Counted from the stretch's first letter, positions 1 through 10,360 are shown. The stretch: DNA of 64,000 nt from Luteimonas salinisoli (GCF_013425525.1 NZ_JACCKA010000029.1:1-64000); one strand, 5' to 3'. Notes: generated from the sequence alone by a model not told the origin. A program made the numbers and translations.

Positions 1-501
1 TTCATGCAGCGTCGCCGCCGCGCCGGCAACGCGGTGCGCCGGCAGGGACCGGCGCTGGGCGCCGTCGCTGCGCTGGCGCTGCTGCTGGCGCTGCAGCTGC
101 TGCTCGCCGACCGTCAGCGCCTCGCCGCCGAGCCGCAGTGGCGGCCGCTGCTGTCCAGGGTCTGCGGCGCGCTCGGCTGCACGCTGCCGCCCTGGCGCGA
201 ACCGACGGCGATCGCGCTGCTGCATCGCGACGTCAGGCCGCATCCGGCGCTTCCCGGCGTGCTGCGCGTCAGCGCCACGATCCGCAATGATGCGCGCTGG
301 ACCCAGGACTGGCCGCAACTGCGCCTGCGGCTCACCGACGTCGACGGCCGATCGCTGGGCGAGCGGCATTTCCTGGCACACGAATACCTCGCCGCCGCAC
401 CGGCCCCCGGGGGGATGCCCCGCGGACAGAGCGCCACGATCCGCATGGACGTGCTGGAGCCGTCGCCGCATACCGTCGCCTTCGATTTCGAGTTCCACTG
501 A
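1..501 (+). CDS. DUF3426 domain protein, C-terminal part (5' end outside window)
   Basis: The reading frame is already open at base 1, so the gene is probably cut by the window edge. An ATG at 4 exists but is unlikely to be the true start. What is left has one hydrophobic helix (about residues 18-35, Leu/Ala-rich) and a C-terminal beta-rich DUF3426 domain with a Cys-Gly-Ala-Leu-Gly-Cys motif and a conserved Pro-rich segment after it. Family members normally begin with a small zinc-ribbon domain, which would lie outside the window. In Xanthomonadaceae this gene usually sits between prmA and fis, and fis follows here, which supports the call. The cellular role is unknown; it is probably an inner-membrane protein with a periplasmic domain. 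Confidence 0.75.
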   Translation, partial: FMQRRRRAGNAVRRQGPALGAVAALALLLALQLLLADRQRLAAEPQWRPLLSRVCGALGCTLPPWREPTAIALLHRDVRPHPALPGVLRVSATIRNDARWTQDWPQLRLRLTDVDGRSLGERHFLAHEYLAAAPAPGGMPRGQSATIRMDVLEPSPHTVAFDFEFH

Positions 502-530
502 GCGCCGAGGCGATGATCTTGCACTGCGGC

Positions 531-560
531 TTGGCGCATCGGCGCCCGACGGGCTAGACT
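531..560 (+). promoter_or_regulatory. Candidate sigma-70 promoter of fis
   Basis: TTGGCG at 531-536 and TAGACT at 555-560 are separated by 18 bases, about 90 bases before the fis start. It lies in the only non-coding gap before fis. The match is moderate, so this is an inference. Confidence 0.35.
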
Positions 561-651
561 CCCTCCCCCCGTCGACATCCCCGGTCGCCACCAGCAAGGT
601 ACGGCGCACCGACGCTGTGGCGGCCGCAGCAACGCCGCACCGGACACGATC

Positions 652-924
652 TTGAACGCCGCCGAACGACCCGATCCCAGCAACCGTTCCGGACAGCGCA
701 CGCCGCTGCGCGACCACGTGGCCAACTCCGTGCGCCGCTACATCGGCGACCTCAACGGCAGCGGCACCGACAATCTCTACGAGATCGCGCTGCGCGAGCT
801 GGAGATCCCGCTGTTCGTCGAAGTGCTCAACCACTGCGAGGGCAACCAGAGCCGCGCCGCTTCGATGCTCGGCATCCACCGCGCCACCCTTCGCAAGAAG
901 CTGCGCGACTACGGGCTGAGCTGA
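652..924 (+). CDS. fis: DNA-binding protein Fis
   Basis: Nucleoid-associated factor that bends DNA and adjusts transcription of stable RNA and many other genes. The 90-residue product is the usual length. Its C-terminus carries the Fis helix-turn-helix ([20 protein letters not shown], then [10 protein letters not shown]). The start is TTG at 652: it gives a protein of typical family length beginning Met-Asn-Ala-Ala, as Xanthomonadaceae Fis proteins do, and no better ATG is available. It is followed after about 80 bases by purH with its own -10 element, so fis is probably transcribed separately from purH or with the DUF3426 gene. Confidence 0.93.
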   Translation: MNAAERPDPSNRSGQRTPLRDHVANSVRRYIGDLNGSGTDNLYEIALRELEIPLFVEVLNHCEGNQSRAASMLGIHRATLRKKLRDYGLS

Positions 925-972
925 ACGCCGCACCCGGCCCTGCGGCCGGACCGGGCGATGCGGCGCGGACGC

Positions 973-978
973 TATAAT
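973..978 (+). promoter_or_regulatory. -10 element of the purH promoter
   Basis: A perfect TATAAT lies 27 bases before the purH ATG. No convincing -35 box is visible 17 bases upstream, so activation or an extended contact may be needed. Confidence 0.5.
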
Positions 979-1004
979 TCCGCCCCCGCAGACGAACCCC
1001 GCCC

Positions 1005-2591
1005 ATGACTTCCGACCGACTGCCCGTGCGCCGGGCGCTGTTGTCCGTGTCCGACAAGACCGGACTGATCGACCTGGCCCGCGCGCTGGCGACGCACGAC
1101 GTCGAGCTGCTGTCCACCGGCGGCACCGCCCGGGCGCTGCGCGAGGCGGGGCTGGCGGTGCGCGACGTCGCCGAGGTCACCGGCTTTCCGGAGATCATGG
1201 ACGGCCGGGTCAAGACCCTGCATCCGAAGATCCACGGCGCCCTGCTCGGGCGCCGCGGCACCGACGACGCGGTGATGGCCGAGCACGGCATCGCCCCGAT
1301 CGACCTGCTGGTGCTGAACCTGTATCCGTTCGAGTGCGTGGCGTACCGGCCCGACGCGAAGTTCGCCGACATCGTCGAGAACATCGACATCGGCGGCCCT
1401 GCGATGCTGCGCGCGGCGGCCAAGAATTTCGCCCATGTCGCGGTGGCGACCGATCCGGCCCAGTACGACGGACTCCTCGCCGAGCTGCAGCAGAACGGCG
1501 GCGCGCTGGCGGCGCGCACCCGCTACGCACTGGCGGTCGCCGCATTCAACCGCGTCGCGCAGTACGATGCGCGCATCAGCGACGTGCTCTCGGCGATCGC
1601 CGATCCGTCCGATGCCGGCGCCGCGGGCCGCGCCGCGTTCCCGGCGCAGAGCAACGGCAACTTCGTCAAGGCGATGGACCTGCGCTACGGCGAGAACCCG
1701 CACCAGCAGGCGGCGTTCTACCGCGACCTGTGGCCGGCGCCGGGCACCCTGGCCACCTTCTCGCAGCTGCAGGGCAAGGAGCTGTCCTACAACAACATCG
1801 CCGATGCCGATGCGGCCTGGGAATGCGTGCGCCAGTTCGACGCCCCGGCCTGCGTGATCGTCAAGCACGCCAATCCCTGCGGCGTGGCCGTGGCCGGCGA
1901 CTGCGCAGAGGCCTACGAGCGCGCCTACGCCACCGATCCGACGTCGGCCTTCGGCGGCATCCTCGCCTTCAACGCCGCCCTGGATGCGGCCACCATGCGC
2001 ACCATCCTGGAGCGCCAGTTCGTCGAGGTGCTGATCGCGCCGGGCTACGACGAACGGGCGCTGGCGCTGGCGCGGAAGAAGGCCAACGTGCGCGTGCTGC
2101 GCATCGCCCACGGCGAGGGTCGCAACAGCATCGACGTCAAACGCGTCGGCTCCGGCCTGCTGATGCAGACCGCCGACACCCGTGAGGTCGGCCGCGACGA
2201 GCTCCAGGTGGTCAGCCGGCGCGCGCCGGACGAACGCGAGCTCGACGACCTGCTGTTCGCATGGCGGGTGGCCAAGTACGTCAAGTCCAATGCCATCGTC
2301 TACGCCAGCGGCGGCCGCACCATCGGCGTGGGCGCGGGACAGATGAGTCGCGTGGTCAGCGCGCGGATCGCCGCGCTCAAGGCGGAAGAGGCCGGCTTGG
2401 AGGTCCCCGGATCGGCGCTGGCCAGCGACGCCTTCTTCCCGTTCCGCGACGGCATCGACGCTGCCGCCGCGGCCGGCATCCGCGCGGTGATCCAGCCCGG
2501 CGGCTCGATGCGCGATGCCGAAGTCATCGCCGCGGCCGACGAGCACGGCATCGCCATGGTGTTCACCGGCGTGCGCCACTTCCGCCACTAG
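1005..2591 (+). CDS. purH: Bifunctional AICAR formyltransferase / IMP cyclohydrolase
   Basis: Performs the last two steps of de novo purine synthesis: formylation of AICAR from 10-formyl-THF, then ring closure to IMP, in the cytosol. The 528-residue length is normal. The N-terminal MGS-fold cyclohydrolase domain (about 1-150) opens with SVSDKTGL and contains the [10 protein letters not shown] segment. The transformylase domain contains [11 protein letters not shown] and the catalytic Lys-His in VKHANPCG near residue 285, and ends in a FTGVRHFRH tail. purD lies 1.1 kb downstream on the same strand with one exchanger gene between, so the purine genes are grouped as in related genomes. Confidence 0.97.
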   Translation: MTSDRLPVRRALLSVSDKTGLIDLARALATHDVELLSTGGTARALREAGLAVRDVAEVTGFPEIMDGRVKTLHPKIHGALLGRRGTDDAVMAEHGIAPIDLLVLNLYPFECVAYRPDAKFADIVENIDIGGPAMLRAAAKNFAHVAVATDPAQYDGLLAELQQNGGALAARTRYALAVAAFNRVAQYDARISDVLSAIADPSDAGAAGRAAFPAQSNGNFVKAMDLRYGENPHQQAAFYRDLWPAPGTLATFSQLQGKELSYNNIADADAAWECVRQFDAPACVIVKHANPCGVAVAGDCAEAYERAYATDPTSAFGGILAFNAALDAATMRTILERQFVEVLIAPGYDERALALARKKANVRVLRIAHGEGRNSIDVKRVGSGLLMQTADTREVGRDELQVVSRRAPDERELDDLLFAWRVAKYVKSNAIVYASGGRTIGVGAGQMSRVVSARIAALKAEEAGLEVPGSALASDAFFPFRDGIDAAAAAGIRAVIQPGGSMRDAEVIAAADEHGIAMVFTGVRHFRH

Positions 2592-2599
2592 GCGCCGCG

Positions 2600-3700
2600 A
2601 TGAACCTGTTGCTGTTCGTCGGCGGCCTGGCGGCGCTGCTGGGCGGTGCGGAGATGCTGGTGCGCGGCGCCTCGCGGCTGGCCGCGGCGACCGGGCTGTC
2701 GCCGCTGGTGATCGGCCTGACCGTGGTGGCCTTCGGCACCAGCGCGCCGGAACTGGCCGTCGGCATCGGCGCGGCGCGCAGCGGCGCGACGGACTTGGCG
2801 GTTGGCAACATCGTCGGCAGCAACATCACCAACGTGCTGCTGATCCTCGGGCTGAGCGCGGCGATCGCACCGCTCACCGTATCGCGGCAGCTGATCCGGC
2901 TCGACGTGCCGGTGATGATCCTGTGCTCGGTCGCGGTGATGCTGCTGACCCTGGACGGCCGCCTGTCGCGGATCGAGGGCGCGGCGCTGTTCGCCGCCTG
3001 CCTGGGTTACCTCGGCCTGCTGCTGTGGCTGGCGCTGCGCGGCGACGACGATGCCGCCGGCCAGGACGTTGCGACCGCGAAGGTTTCCCGCGGCCTGGCA
3101 GGCCGCGCGATCGACCTGGCGCTGATCGCCGCGGGACTCGCGCTGCTGGTGGCAGGCGCGGGCTGGCTGGTCGAGGCCGCCACCAGCGTCGCCGAGGCGC
3201 TGGGCGTGAGCGAGCTGGTCATCGGCCTGACCGTCGTCGCCGTGGGCACCTCGTTGCCCGAGATCGCCACCGCGCTGCTGGCGGTGCTGCGCGGCGAGCG
3301 CGAGATGGCGGTGGGCAACGTGGTGGGCAGCAACGTCCTCAACCTGCTGCTGGTGCTGGCGCTGACCGCGGTGGTGTCGGCGCAGGGGCTGCCGGTGGGC
3401 GATGCGGTGGTCCGCTTCGACCTGCCGGTGATGACGGCGGTGGCGCTGGCCTGCCTGCCGATCTTCTACACCGGGCACTGCATCCGCCGCTGGGAGGGGG
3501 CGGTGTTCCTGGCCTACTACGGCGCCTATCTCGCCTACCTGCTGCTGGACGCCGCCGGCCACGACGCGCTGCCGGCCTACAGCGCGGTGATGATGCGCTT
3601 CGTGGTGCCGCTGACCGCGCTCACCCTCGGTATGCTGGTGCTGCGCTCGCTGCACTACCGCCGCGCGCGGGCGCGCAACCTGCAAGGAGATGAACGATGA
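2600..3700 (+). CDS. Calcium/sodium antiporter, CaCA family (YrbG-like)
   Basis: Inner-membrane cation exchanger. The 366-residue protein is almost entirely hydrophobic helices and has the two inverted alpha-repeats of the family: [17 protein letters not shown] around residue 75 and [17 protein letters not shown] around residue 240, each preceded by a GTSAPEL or GTSLPEI motif. The ATG at 2600 is chosen because it starts directly with the first helix 8 bases after the purH stop; longer in-frame extensions run inside purH. The stop overlaps the purD ATG (ATGA), so it is co-transcribed between two purine genes. Whether it serves purine synthesis is unknown. Substrate (Ca2+ or Na+) is inferred from family only. 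Confidence 0.88.
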   Translation: MNLLLFVGGLAALLGGAEMLVRGASRLAAATGLSPLVIGLTVVAFGTSAPELAVGIGAARSGATDLAVGNIVGSNITNVLLILGLSAAIAPLTVSRQLIRLDVPVMILCSVAVMLLTLDGRLSRIEGAALFAACLGYLGLLLWLALRGDDDAAGQDVATAKVSRGLAGRAIDLALIAAGLALLVAGAGWLVEAATSVAEALGVSELVIGLTVVAVGTSLPEIATALLAVLRGEREMAVGNVVGSNVLNLLLVLALTAVVSAQGLPVGDAVVRFDLPVMTAVALACLPIFYTGHCIRRWEGAVFLAYYGAYLAYLLLDAAGHDALPAYSAVMMRFVVPLTALTLGMLVLRSLHYRRARARNLQGDER

Positions 3701-5007
3701 AGTTACTGGTGATCGGCTCGGGCGGCCGTGAGCACGCCCTGGCCTGGAAGTTGGCGCAGTCCGGCGACGTGGACGAGGTACTGGTGGCGCCGGGCAACGC
3801 CGGGACCGCTGCCGAGGCGAAGTGCCGCAACGTCGACATCGGCCCCGGCGACCTGGACGGCCTGCTGTCGCTGGCCCGGCGCGAGGGCGTGGCCTTCACG
3901 GTGGTCGGCCCGGAAGGCCCGCTGGTGGCCGGGATCGTCGACCGCTTCCGCGAGGCCGGCCAGCGCATCTTCGGCCCGAGCGCCGCCGCGGCGCGGCTGG
4001 AGGGCAGCAAGGCCTACGCCAAGGACTTCCTCGCCCGCCACGGCATTCCCACCGGCAGCTACGAGGTTTTCACCGACGCGGAGCCGGCGCTCGAGTACGT
4101 GCAGGCGCATGCCGAGAAGAGCGGCGGCGCGCCGATCGTGATCAAGGCCGACGGCCTGGCCGCGGGCAAGGGCGTGATCGTCGCCGCCACGCTGGCCGAG
4201 GCCGAGGCGGCGATCACCGACATGCTCTCCGGCTACGCCTTCGGCGAGGCCGGGGCGCGGGTGGTGGTGGAGGAGTTCCTGGAGGGCGAGGAAGCCAGCT
4301 TCATCGCCATGGTCGACGGCGAGCACGCCCTGGCGATGGCCACCAGCCAGGACCACAAGCGCGTCGGCGACGGCGACACCGGCCCCAACACCGGCGGGAT
4401 GGGCGCCTATTCGCCGGCGCCGGTGGTGACGCCGCAGGTGCAGGAGCGGATCCTGCGCGAGGTGATCGAACCGACCGTGCGCGGGATGCGCGAGGACGGC
4501 GCGCCGTTCACCGGCTTCCTCTATGCCGGGCTGATGATCGCCGCAGACGGCACGCCGAAGGTAATCGAGTTCAACGTGCGCTTCGGCGATCCGGAAACGC
4601 AGCCGGTGATGCTGCGCCTGCGCTCCGACCTGGCGGGGTTGATCGACGCCGGCATCGACGGCCGCCTGGATCGCGTGCGGGCCGACTGGGACCCGCGCGC
4701 CTCGCTGGGCGTGGTGATGGCTGCCGAGCGCTACCCGGGCCGACCGCGTACCGGCGATACCATCAATTCCTGGGACGTGCCCGAGCCCGAGGACACCAAG
4801 GTGTTCCACGCCGGCACCCGCATCGAGGGCGAGCACGTGGTCACCGCCGGGGGCCGGGTGCTGTGCGTGTGTGCCCTCGGCGAGAGCGTGGCCGAAGCGC
4901 AGCGGCGCGCCTACGCCGCCGTAGCCGGCATCTCCTGGCCCGGCGAGTTCCACCGCCACGACATCGGCTGGCGCGCGATCGAACGCGAGAAGGCCGGGCA
5001 GGGATGA
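3697..5007 (+). CDS. purD: Phosphoribosylamine-glycine ligase (GARS)
   Basis: ATP-dependent joining of phosphoribosylamine and glycine, second step of purine synthesis. At 436 residues it has normal length. The N-terminal Rossmann-like segment contains [13 protein letters not shown]. The ATP-grasp core contains [14 protein letters not shown] and the [17 protein letters not shown] loop, and the metal-binding [10 protein letters not shown] is near residue 290. It starts at an ATG overlapping the exchanger stop, with an AAGGAG ribosome-binding site at 3684-3689, seven bases upstream, so translation is likely coupled. Confidence 0.97.
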   Translation: MKLLVIGSGGREHALAWKLAQSGDVDEVLVAPGNAGTAAEAKCRNVDIGPGDLDGLLSLARREGVAFTVVGPEGPLVAGIVDRFREAGQRIFGPSAAAARLEGSKAYAKDFLARHGIPTGSYEVFTDAEPALEYVQAHAEKSGGAPIVIKADGLAAGKGVIVAATLAEAEAAITDMLSGYAFGEAGARVVVEEFLEGEEASFIAMVDGEHALAMATSQDHKRVGDGDTGPNTGGMGAYSPAPVVTPQVQERILREVIEPTVRGMREDGAPFTGFLYAGLMIAADGTPKVIEFNVRFGDPETQPVMLRLRSDLAGLIDAGIDGRLDRVRADWDPRASLGVVMAAERYPGRPRTGDTINSWDVPEPEDTKVFHAGTRIEGEHVVTAGGRVLCVCALGESVAEAQRRAYAAVAGISWPGEFHRHDIGWRAIEREKAGQG

Positions 5008-5120
5008 CCCCGCTGCCCGGCCGTCTCGCGCGCCGGGCCTGACGCGGCCTAACGCGCCCGCCTCGCTGGCGGAGGACATCCAGCAGCACCTCGGCCGGGC
5101 GGGTCGCCGTGTCCAGCCGC

Positions 5121-5146
5121 TACACTTCCGCCAAACCGCGCGGAGG
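5121..5146 (+). promoter_or_regulatory. -10 box and ribosome-binding site of the MFS-acyltransferase gene
   Basis: TACACT at 5121-5126 is a plausible -10 hexamer and GGAGG at 5142-5146 a strong ribosome-binding site for the ATG at 5151. Transcription from here would start near 5133, which excludes the upstream in-frame GTG at 5109 as start. Confidence 0.5.
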
Positions 5147-5150
5147 CCGC

Positions 5151-7148
5151 ATGGCCCAGGACAAGCCGAACGAATCGCCGGCCACCGGGACGCCACCGGA
5201 CAGCGCGGCCGCAATCCCCGCCGGCGCGCAGCCGGTGCAGGGCCCGGGGCCCGTCACCCACAGCCAGTTCGGGCTGCTGCGGCAGCGCCGGTTCCTGCCC
5301 TACTTCACCGTGCAGGCGCTGGGCGCCTTCAACGACAACGTGTACCGGCAGGCCATCATCGGCCTGCTGTTCTTCCTCGGCATCAGCAGCGAGGAGCGCA
5401 CGCTCTACACCAACCTCGCGCCGGCGCTGTTCATCCTGCCGTATTTCCTGTTCTCGGCGATCGCCGGGCAGATCGCCGAGCGCATGGAGAAGCAGCGCCT
5501 GATCGTGATCACCACGGCGATGGAGATCGCGATCATGTCGCTGGCGGCGATCGGCTTCCTGACCCAGAACATGACCGTGCTGCTGGTGGCGCTGTTCTGC
5601 ACCGGGGTGCAGTCGACCCTGTTCGGGCCGGTCAAGTACTCGATCCTGCCGGCGGTGCTCAAGCCCGAGGAGCTGACCGGCGGCAACGGCCTGGTCGAGA
5701 TGGGCACCTCGATCTCGATCCTGGTGGGGATGATCTACGGCGGCCTGGTCTTCCAGGTGGCCGGCACCTGGGGGCCCGAAGCCGCCGCGGCCTCGGTGGT
5801 GGCGCTGGCGGTGGCCGGCAACCTGGTGGCGCGGACGATCCCGCGGGTCGATGCCGGTGCCCCGGAGCTGAAGGTCCGCTGGAACCCGATTCCCGAGTCC
5901 TGGGCGATCTGGAAGCTCACCCGCCGCCAGCTGGCGGTGCGCAACGCGATCCTCGGCGTGTCCTGGTTCTGGTTCGTCGGCACCGTGCTGACCGCGCAGC
6001 TGCCGACCTACGCCGAGATCAACCTCGGCGCGCCGGAGCGCAGCACCAGCCTGTACATCTTCGCGCTAGCGCTGTTCTCGGTGGGCGTGGGGATCGGCTC
6101 GCTGCTGTGCGAGAAGCTGTCGATGCGCACCGTCGAGATCGGCCTGGTGCCGCTGGGCGCGTTCGGCATGAGCGCCTGCATGCTCGACCTGTACTTGGCG
6201 CGCAGCGGCGCCGCGCCGGCGACGGGCCTGGCCATCGCCGAATTCCTGGCGGCCCACGGCGGCTGGCGCATCGCCGCCGACCTCACCGGCATCGGCTTCT
6301 TCGCCGGGCTCTTCATCGTGCCGCTGTTCGCGCTGATCCAGAGCCGCACCCCGCGCGGCGAGCTGTCGCGGGTGATCGCCGGGCTGAACATCCAGAACGC
6401 GGCCTTCATCGTCGCCGCGGCGGTGCTCGGGGTGGCGGTGCAGCGCCTGCTCGGCTGGAGCATCCCGCAGGTGTTCCTGGCGCTGGCGATCGCCAACGCG
6501 GTGGTGGCGATCTACATCTTCACCATCGTGCCCGAGTTCCTGATGCGACTGCTCAGCTGGATGCTGGTGCGGGCGCTGTATCGCCTGCGCGTGCACGGCG
6601 TGGAGGAGTACGTGCCCGACGAGGGCCCGGGCCTGATCGTCTGCAACCACGTCAGCTACATGGATGCGCTGATCCTGGCCGCGAGCGTTCCCCGCCCGGT
6701 GCGCTTCGTGATGTACCACCGCATCTTCGAGATCCCGGTGCTGCGCTGGATCTTCCGCACCGCCAAGGCGATCCCGATCGCGCCGGAAAAGGAGGATCCG
6801 GCGCTGATGCAGCGCGCCTTCGACGAGATCGACCGGACCCTGGCCGACGGCGGGCTGGTGGCGATCTTCCCGGAGGGGCGGCTGACCGCCGACGGCGACA
6901 TCGCGCCGTTCCGGGCCGGGGTCGAGCGCATCCTGGCGCGTCGCCCGGTGCAGGTGGTGCCGATGGCGCTGCGCGGCATGTGGGCGAGCATGTGGAGCCG
7001 CAAGGACTCGCGGATGCGGCGGGCGCGGTTGCCGCGGCGCTTCCGCGCGCATGTGGAGGTCGTCGCCGCGGCGCCGGTCGACGGCACCAGCGCCAGCGCG
7101 GCGAACCTGGAAGCGAGGGTGCGGGAACTGCGCGGCGATCGGGCCTGA
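5151..7148 (+). CDS. MFS transporter fused to 1-acylglycerol-3-phosphate acyltransferase (LplT-PlsC type)
   Basis: A 665-residue membrane protein. The first about 430 residues form an MFS unit with repeated hydrophobic helices and the LplT-like start FLPYFTVQALGAFNDNVYRQA. The rest is a PlsC-type acyltransferase: the HX4D catalytic pair is His500-Asp505 in NHVSYMD, and the FPEGRLT substrate-binding motif is at 573-579. The natural reading is lysophospholipid flipping coupled to re-acylation on the inner leaflet, as in LplT-Aas fusions, here without the acyl-ACP synthetase domain. ATG 5151 is preferred over GTG 5109 because a promoter element lies between them. It is a single gene, unlinked to other lipid genes here. 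Confidence 0.88.
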   Translation: MAQDKPNESPATGTPPDSAAAIPAGAQPVQGPGPVTHSQFGLLRQRRFLPYFTVQALGAFNDNVYRQAIIGLLFFLGISSEERTLYTNLAPALFILPYFLFSAIAGQIAERMEKQRLIVITTAMEIAIMSLAAIGFLTQNMTVLLVALFCTGVQSTLFGPVKYSILPAVLKPEELTGGNGLVEMGTSISILVGMIYGGLVFQVAGTWGPEAAAASVVALAVAGNLVARTIPRVDAGAPELKVRWNPIPESWAIWKLTRRQLAVRNAILGVSWFWFVGTVLTAQLPTYAEINLGAPERSTSLYIFALALFSVGVGIGSLLCEKLSMRTVEIGLVPLGAFGMSACMLDLYLARSGAAPATGLAIAEFLAAHGGWRIAADLTGIGFFAGLFIVPLFALIQSRTPRGELSRVIAGLNIQNAAFIVAAAVLGVAVQRLLGWSIPQVFLALAIANAVVAIYIFTIVPEFLMRLLSWMLVRALYRLRVHGVEEYVPDEGPGLIVCNHVSYMDALILAASVPRPVRFVMYHRIFEIPVLRWIFRTAKAIPIAPEKEDPALMQRAFDEIDRTLADGGLVAIFPEGRLTADGDIAPFRAGVERILARRPVQVVPMALRGMWASMWSRKDSRMRRARLPRRFRAHVEVVAAAPVDGTSASAANLEARVRELRGDRA

Positions 7149-7169
7149 CCGGACCGGATCGCGGCAGGA

Positions 7170-8069
7170 TCAGCCGACCCAGCCGGCGATCACGAACAGC
7201 GCGATCAGCGCCAGCCACAGCAGCAGAACGCGCCAGACCAGGCTCATCGCATCGCGCAGTTCCGGCAAGGGGCCGACCGCGAGTGGCGGCGGCACGCCGC
7301 TGCCGGCGTAGTCTTCGGCCTCGTCGGCCAGCTCGCCGCGCACGCTGGCCAGCGCCAGCGCGTCGAGGAACCGCGAACCCAGCGCGAAGGCGGCGCTGCC
7401 GGCTTCGCGCCAGGCGCCGACCACCACGTCGAAGTTGCCGACCAGCGCCAGCGAGGCCGCCAGCAGCTGGTCGACCGGCCAATCCAGCACCGCGAGCAGG
7501 CGCCGCGCCCCGCCGGCGGTGGCCGCGGGCAGTGCCGCCGCAGCCTCGTCCTGCGCCGCCAGCGCCGCCAGACGGTAGAGCAGCGCTCCTGTCGGACCGA
7601 GCACCAGGAACCAGAACAGCACCCCGAACCAGCGCGTCCGCGCGTTGCGGAATACCGCGGCCACCAGCGGCCCGCCAGCCAGCGACGGCGCCTGGCCCCA
7701 GGGCCAGAGCCGCGCCGCCGCGGCGTGGCGCACCGCGGCATCGGGGGCTTCCAGCACCGCCTGCACGTCGAGATCGAGATCGCGAGGCCCCCAGCTGTAG
7801 AACAGCACCGCCACCCCGAGCAGCAACGAGGGGAAACCCAGCATGCGCTCGTACAGGGCGATCTGGAACAGCGCGAGCAGCAGTAGCGGCGGCAGCAGCG
7901 CCAGGACGATCCCGAACGGCCCGCGCCAGAAGCCCTCCTGCGGAAAGCGCTCGTCCAGCCAGCGCAGCCAGCCGGCGTACCAGTCGAACTGCCGCAGGGA
8001 CGCCGCCAGGGTCGGCGCGATATGCCCGAGCACCAGCGCAACGACGACCGCGAGCAGCGTGGCGAACAT
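7170..8069 (-). CDS. ampE: AmpE-like regulatory signalling membrane protein
   Basis: Predicted inner-membrane protein of 299 residues with four or five hydrophobic segments: an N-terminal helix, two around residues 45-90, one around 150-175 and one at the extreme C-terminus. In between is a soluble region with VLDWPVDQLLAASLALVGNF, which resembles the AmpE/CobD-type core. In enterics ampE follows ampD and is thought to influence beta-lactamase induction; the biochemical activity is not established. No ampD is adjacent. The ATG at 8069 is chosen over a longer upstream extension because a TACACT -10 hexamer (8076-8081, reverse strand) sits 6 bases before it, implying a leaderless message. Confidence 0.75.
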   Translation of the reverse strand: MFATLLAVVVALVLGHIAPTLAASLRQFDWYAGWLRWLDERFPQEGFWRGPFGIVLALLPPLLLLALFQIALYERMLGFPSLLLGVAVLFYSWGPRDLDLDVQAVLEAPDAAVRHAAAARLWPWGQAPSLAGGPLVAAVFRNARTRWFGVLFWFLVLGPTGALLYRLAALAAQDEAAAALPAATAGGARRLLAVLDWPVDQLLAASLALVGNFDVVVGAWREAGSAAFALGSRFLDALALASVRGELADEAEDYAGSGVPPPLAVGPLPELRDAMSLVWRVLLLWLALIALFVIAGWVG

Positions 8070-8296
8070 GCCGCGAGTGTAGCGGCGGGCGACGCGGCGG
8101 TGCGCATCCGGGCTCGCGCAGGATCCGGGCCGGACGCACACTTCCGGGGTCCGCCCGGCCGATGCTCCCGCGGGGCCACGGCGACATGCCGCCGCCGGTA
8201 AAGAAACCGCGACTCCCGCATCCGGTCGGCTGAGCGCGCCCGGCCGCCCGGCCCGGCTACCGTCTCCCAGCGCGCCCGCGACCGCTCAGGCAGCGC

Positions 8297-9178
8297 TCAA
8301 CCCCGCTCCCACCACTGCTCCACCAGCCAGCGCGAGATCGAGATCCGCGGCGACAGCAGCAGGCCCGCGTCGCGTGTCTCGCCGCGCAGCGCGGCGCCGA
8401 TCTCGTCGCGCCCGAACCAGCGGGCGGCCTCCAGTTCGTCGCTCACCACCGGTTCGTCGGGTTCGGCATCGGCCTCGAAGCCCAGCATCAGCGAGCCCGG
8501 GAACGGCCACGGCTGCGAGGCCAGGTAGCGGCTGGCCCGCACCCGCACCCGCGACTCCTCGAACACCTCGCGGGCCACGGTCTGCTCCAGGGTCTCGCCG
8601 GGCTCGACGAAGCCGGCCAGCACCGACCAGCGTCGCGGCGGCCAGCCCGCCTGCCGCCCCAGCAGCAGCCGCGCGCCGTCGGAGACGGCGACGATCACCG
8701 CCGGGTCGGTACGCGGGTAGTGCTCGAGGGCGCAGGGGCCGCAGTGGCCGAGCCAGCCGGCACGGACGAAGGTCAGCGCTCCGCCGCAGGCGCCGCAATG
8801 GCGCTGCCGCGCGCGCCAGTGCAGCACCGCCCGCGCCTGCGCGAAGGCGGTGGCTTCCATGACCGGCCACGTCGCGGCGGCCGTGCGCAGATCGATCCGC
8901 TCCGGCGCCCGTTCCGCGAAGGCGCCGGCGGACAGCGCGAACCAGCCCTGGCCTCCGTGCAGCCCGAGGAACACCGCAGCGACGGGATCGAGCTCGGCCA
9001 GCGACGCAGCCTCCGGCAGGTAGGGCGCCAGCTGCCCATCGGCCAGCGCCCGCCCGTCGTCGTCGAGCAGCAGTACGCGCGCGTTCGGCCATAGCGCGGC
9101 GATCGCGGCGGTATCGGTACGCAGGTGTTCGGCGCGGTCGAGCGCGCCATCGACGAAGGCGTAGGGCATGCGCGCCAT
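8297..9178 (-). CDS. nudC: NAD+ diphosphatase / RNA deNADding Nudix hydrolase
   Basis: Cleaves NADH/NAD+ to NMN(H) and AMP and can remove NAD caps from RNA. At 293 residues it has an N-terminal family domain, a four-Cys zinc ribbon (CGACGG, then CGPC about 18 residues later), the SQPWPFPGSLMLGF signature that separates NudC from other Nudix enzymes, and the Nudix box from GFVEPGETLEQ to REVFEES. The start is either ATG 9178 (Met-Ala-Arg-Met) or the Met three residues later. It lies 26 bases after the erpA stop on the same strand, so they may be co-transcribed. Confidence 0.93.
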   Translation of the reverse strand: MARMPYAFVDGALDRAEHLRTDTAAIAALWPNARVLLLDDDGRALADGQLAPYLPEAASLAELDPVAAVFLGLHGGQGWFALSAGAFAERAPERIDLRTAAATWPVMEATAFAQARAVLHWRARQRHCGACGGALTFVRAGWLGHCGPCALEHYPRTDPAVIVAVSDGARLLLGRQAGWPPRRWSVLAGFVEPGETLEQTVAREVFEESRVRVRASRYLASQPWPFPGSLMLGFEADAEPDEPVVSDELEAARWFGRDEIGAALRGETRDAGLLLSPRISISRWLVEQWWERG

Positions 9179-9204
9179 GATCGCATGCCGGCGCCGGCGG
9201 GCGG

Positions 9205-9576
9205 CTACACGGTGAAGCTGCTTCCGCAGCCGCAGGTGGTCTTCGCGTTGGGGTTGCGGATGGTGAATTGCGCGCCGTGCAGGCTCTCGACGTAGTCCAC
9301 CGCCGAGCCCATCAGGTACTGCAGGCTCAGCGGGTCGACCAGCAGCACCACGCCGTCGGTATCGACGGCCAGGTCCTCGTCGGCCTGCTCCTCGTCGAAC
9401 TCGAATCCGTACTGGAAGCCGGAACAGCCGCCGCCCTGGATATAGACGCGCAGCTTCAGGCTCGGATTGCCCTCCTCGGCGATCAGCTCGCGCACCTTCG
9501 CCGCCGCCGCAACGGTGAAATCGATCGGGCGCTGCAGTGCCTGGTAGCCGGTGGGCGTGGTCTGGCTCGTTTCCAT
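9205..9576 (-). CDS. erpA: Iron-sulfur cluster insertion protein ErpA
   Basis: A-type carrier that delivers Fe-S clusters to apoproteins. The 123-residue protein keeps the three ligand cysteines: Cys51 in GGGCSGF, and Cys115 and Cys117 in TCGCGSSF near the C-terminus. The QYGFEF segment after the first Cys is typical of ErpA rather than IscA. The divergent or tandem neighbours (nudC, DUF6776) give no functional link; the gene is generally a singleton. Confidence 0.95.
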   Translation of the reverse strand: METSQTTPTGYQALQRPIDFTVAAAAKVRELIAEEGNPSLKLRVYIQGGGCSGFQYGFEFDEEQADEDLAVDTDGVVLLVDPLSLQYLMGSAVDYVESLHGAQFTIRNPNAKTTCGCGSSFTV

Positions 9577-9607
9577 GCACCCAGGATGGGGGCCTTGCGG
9601 CGTTGGT

Positions 9608-10360
9608 TCAAGCGTCGGGAGCGGAACGCCCTGTCGCCTCGGCCCAGGTGAACGACTGCTCGATCGCGGCGGCGCCGGCCGGTTCGAGGTGCGCGCTGAC
9701 CCGCACCGGCACGAATCCCCGCGGCAGCAGGATGTCGCCCTGGAGCTGCTGGAAGTACTTGAACGAGTACTCGACCCCGGGGGCGTCGTGCTGCTGGCGC
9801 AGGTCCACCCAGTCCAGACGCTGCAGTTTCCCGTCGCGGGTACCCTCCACCGAGAGCTTCAGGCCGCCCCGGCTGACCGCGCCGCGGTTGAGGTTCTGGG
9901 TGAGGGTGGCGGTGAAGTGCCAGACGCCGTCGCCGCTGGGCTGCAGTCGCAGTTCGTGCACGGTCAGGCCGCGGCGCTGTGCGGTGGAGCCCACGAAGCG
10001 CTCGTAGAACGCCACGTCGGCGCGCAGCCCGGCGATTTCCTCCTCCCGCTCGGCCAGCGCCCCCTGCAGGTCGCGGTTGGCTTCGCGGCTGATCTGGTCC
10101 GAGCGGGAGAGCGTGGTGACGCGCTGCTCGAGCTCCTCGATCTGCGCCTGCTGGCTGCGGATCTGCGCCTGCGGATCGCCGGGGGCATCGTCGCGCAGCA
10201 CCACCACCGCGCCCCACAGGCCGAATCCCAGCGACAGCGCCAGCACACCCAGCAGGATCTGGGTCCAGCGCACGTGGGGATCGTGATGGGTGGGTTCGCC
10301 GGCGGCCGGGGCGGGAGCGGCGGGCGCATCGGACCGGCCGGGTGGCGACGCGTCGTTCAT
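9608..10360 (-). CDS. DUF6776-type membrane protein with coiled coil
   Basis: Protein of 250 residues. A Pro/Ala-rich cytoplasmic start is followed by one transmembrane helix (about residues 34-55), then a heptad-rich coiled coil (about 65-110: many Gln, Glu, Arg and Leu), then a beta-rich C-terminal domain with repeated [19 protein letters not shown] and [10 protein letters not shown] segments. This matches the conserved Xanthomonadaceae protein next to erpA annotated DUF6776; function is unknown. The ATG at 10360 is preceded on its strand by TATACC (10367-10372) with exactly 6 bases between, so the transcript may have no leader. Confidence 0.7.
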   Translation of the reverse strand: MNDASPPGRSDAPAAPAPAAGEPTHHDPHVRWTQILLGVLALSLGFGLWGAVVVLRDDAPGDPQAQIRSQQAQIEELEQRVTTLSRSDQISREANRDLQGALAEREEEIAGLRADVAFYERFVGSTAQRRGLTVHELRLQPSGDGVWHFTATLTQNLNRGAVSRGGLKLSVEGTRDGKLQRLDWVDLRQQHDAPGVEYSFKYFQQLQGDILLPRGFVPVRVSAHLEPAGAAAIEQSFTWAEATGRSAPDA

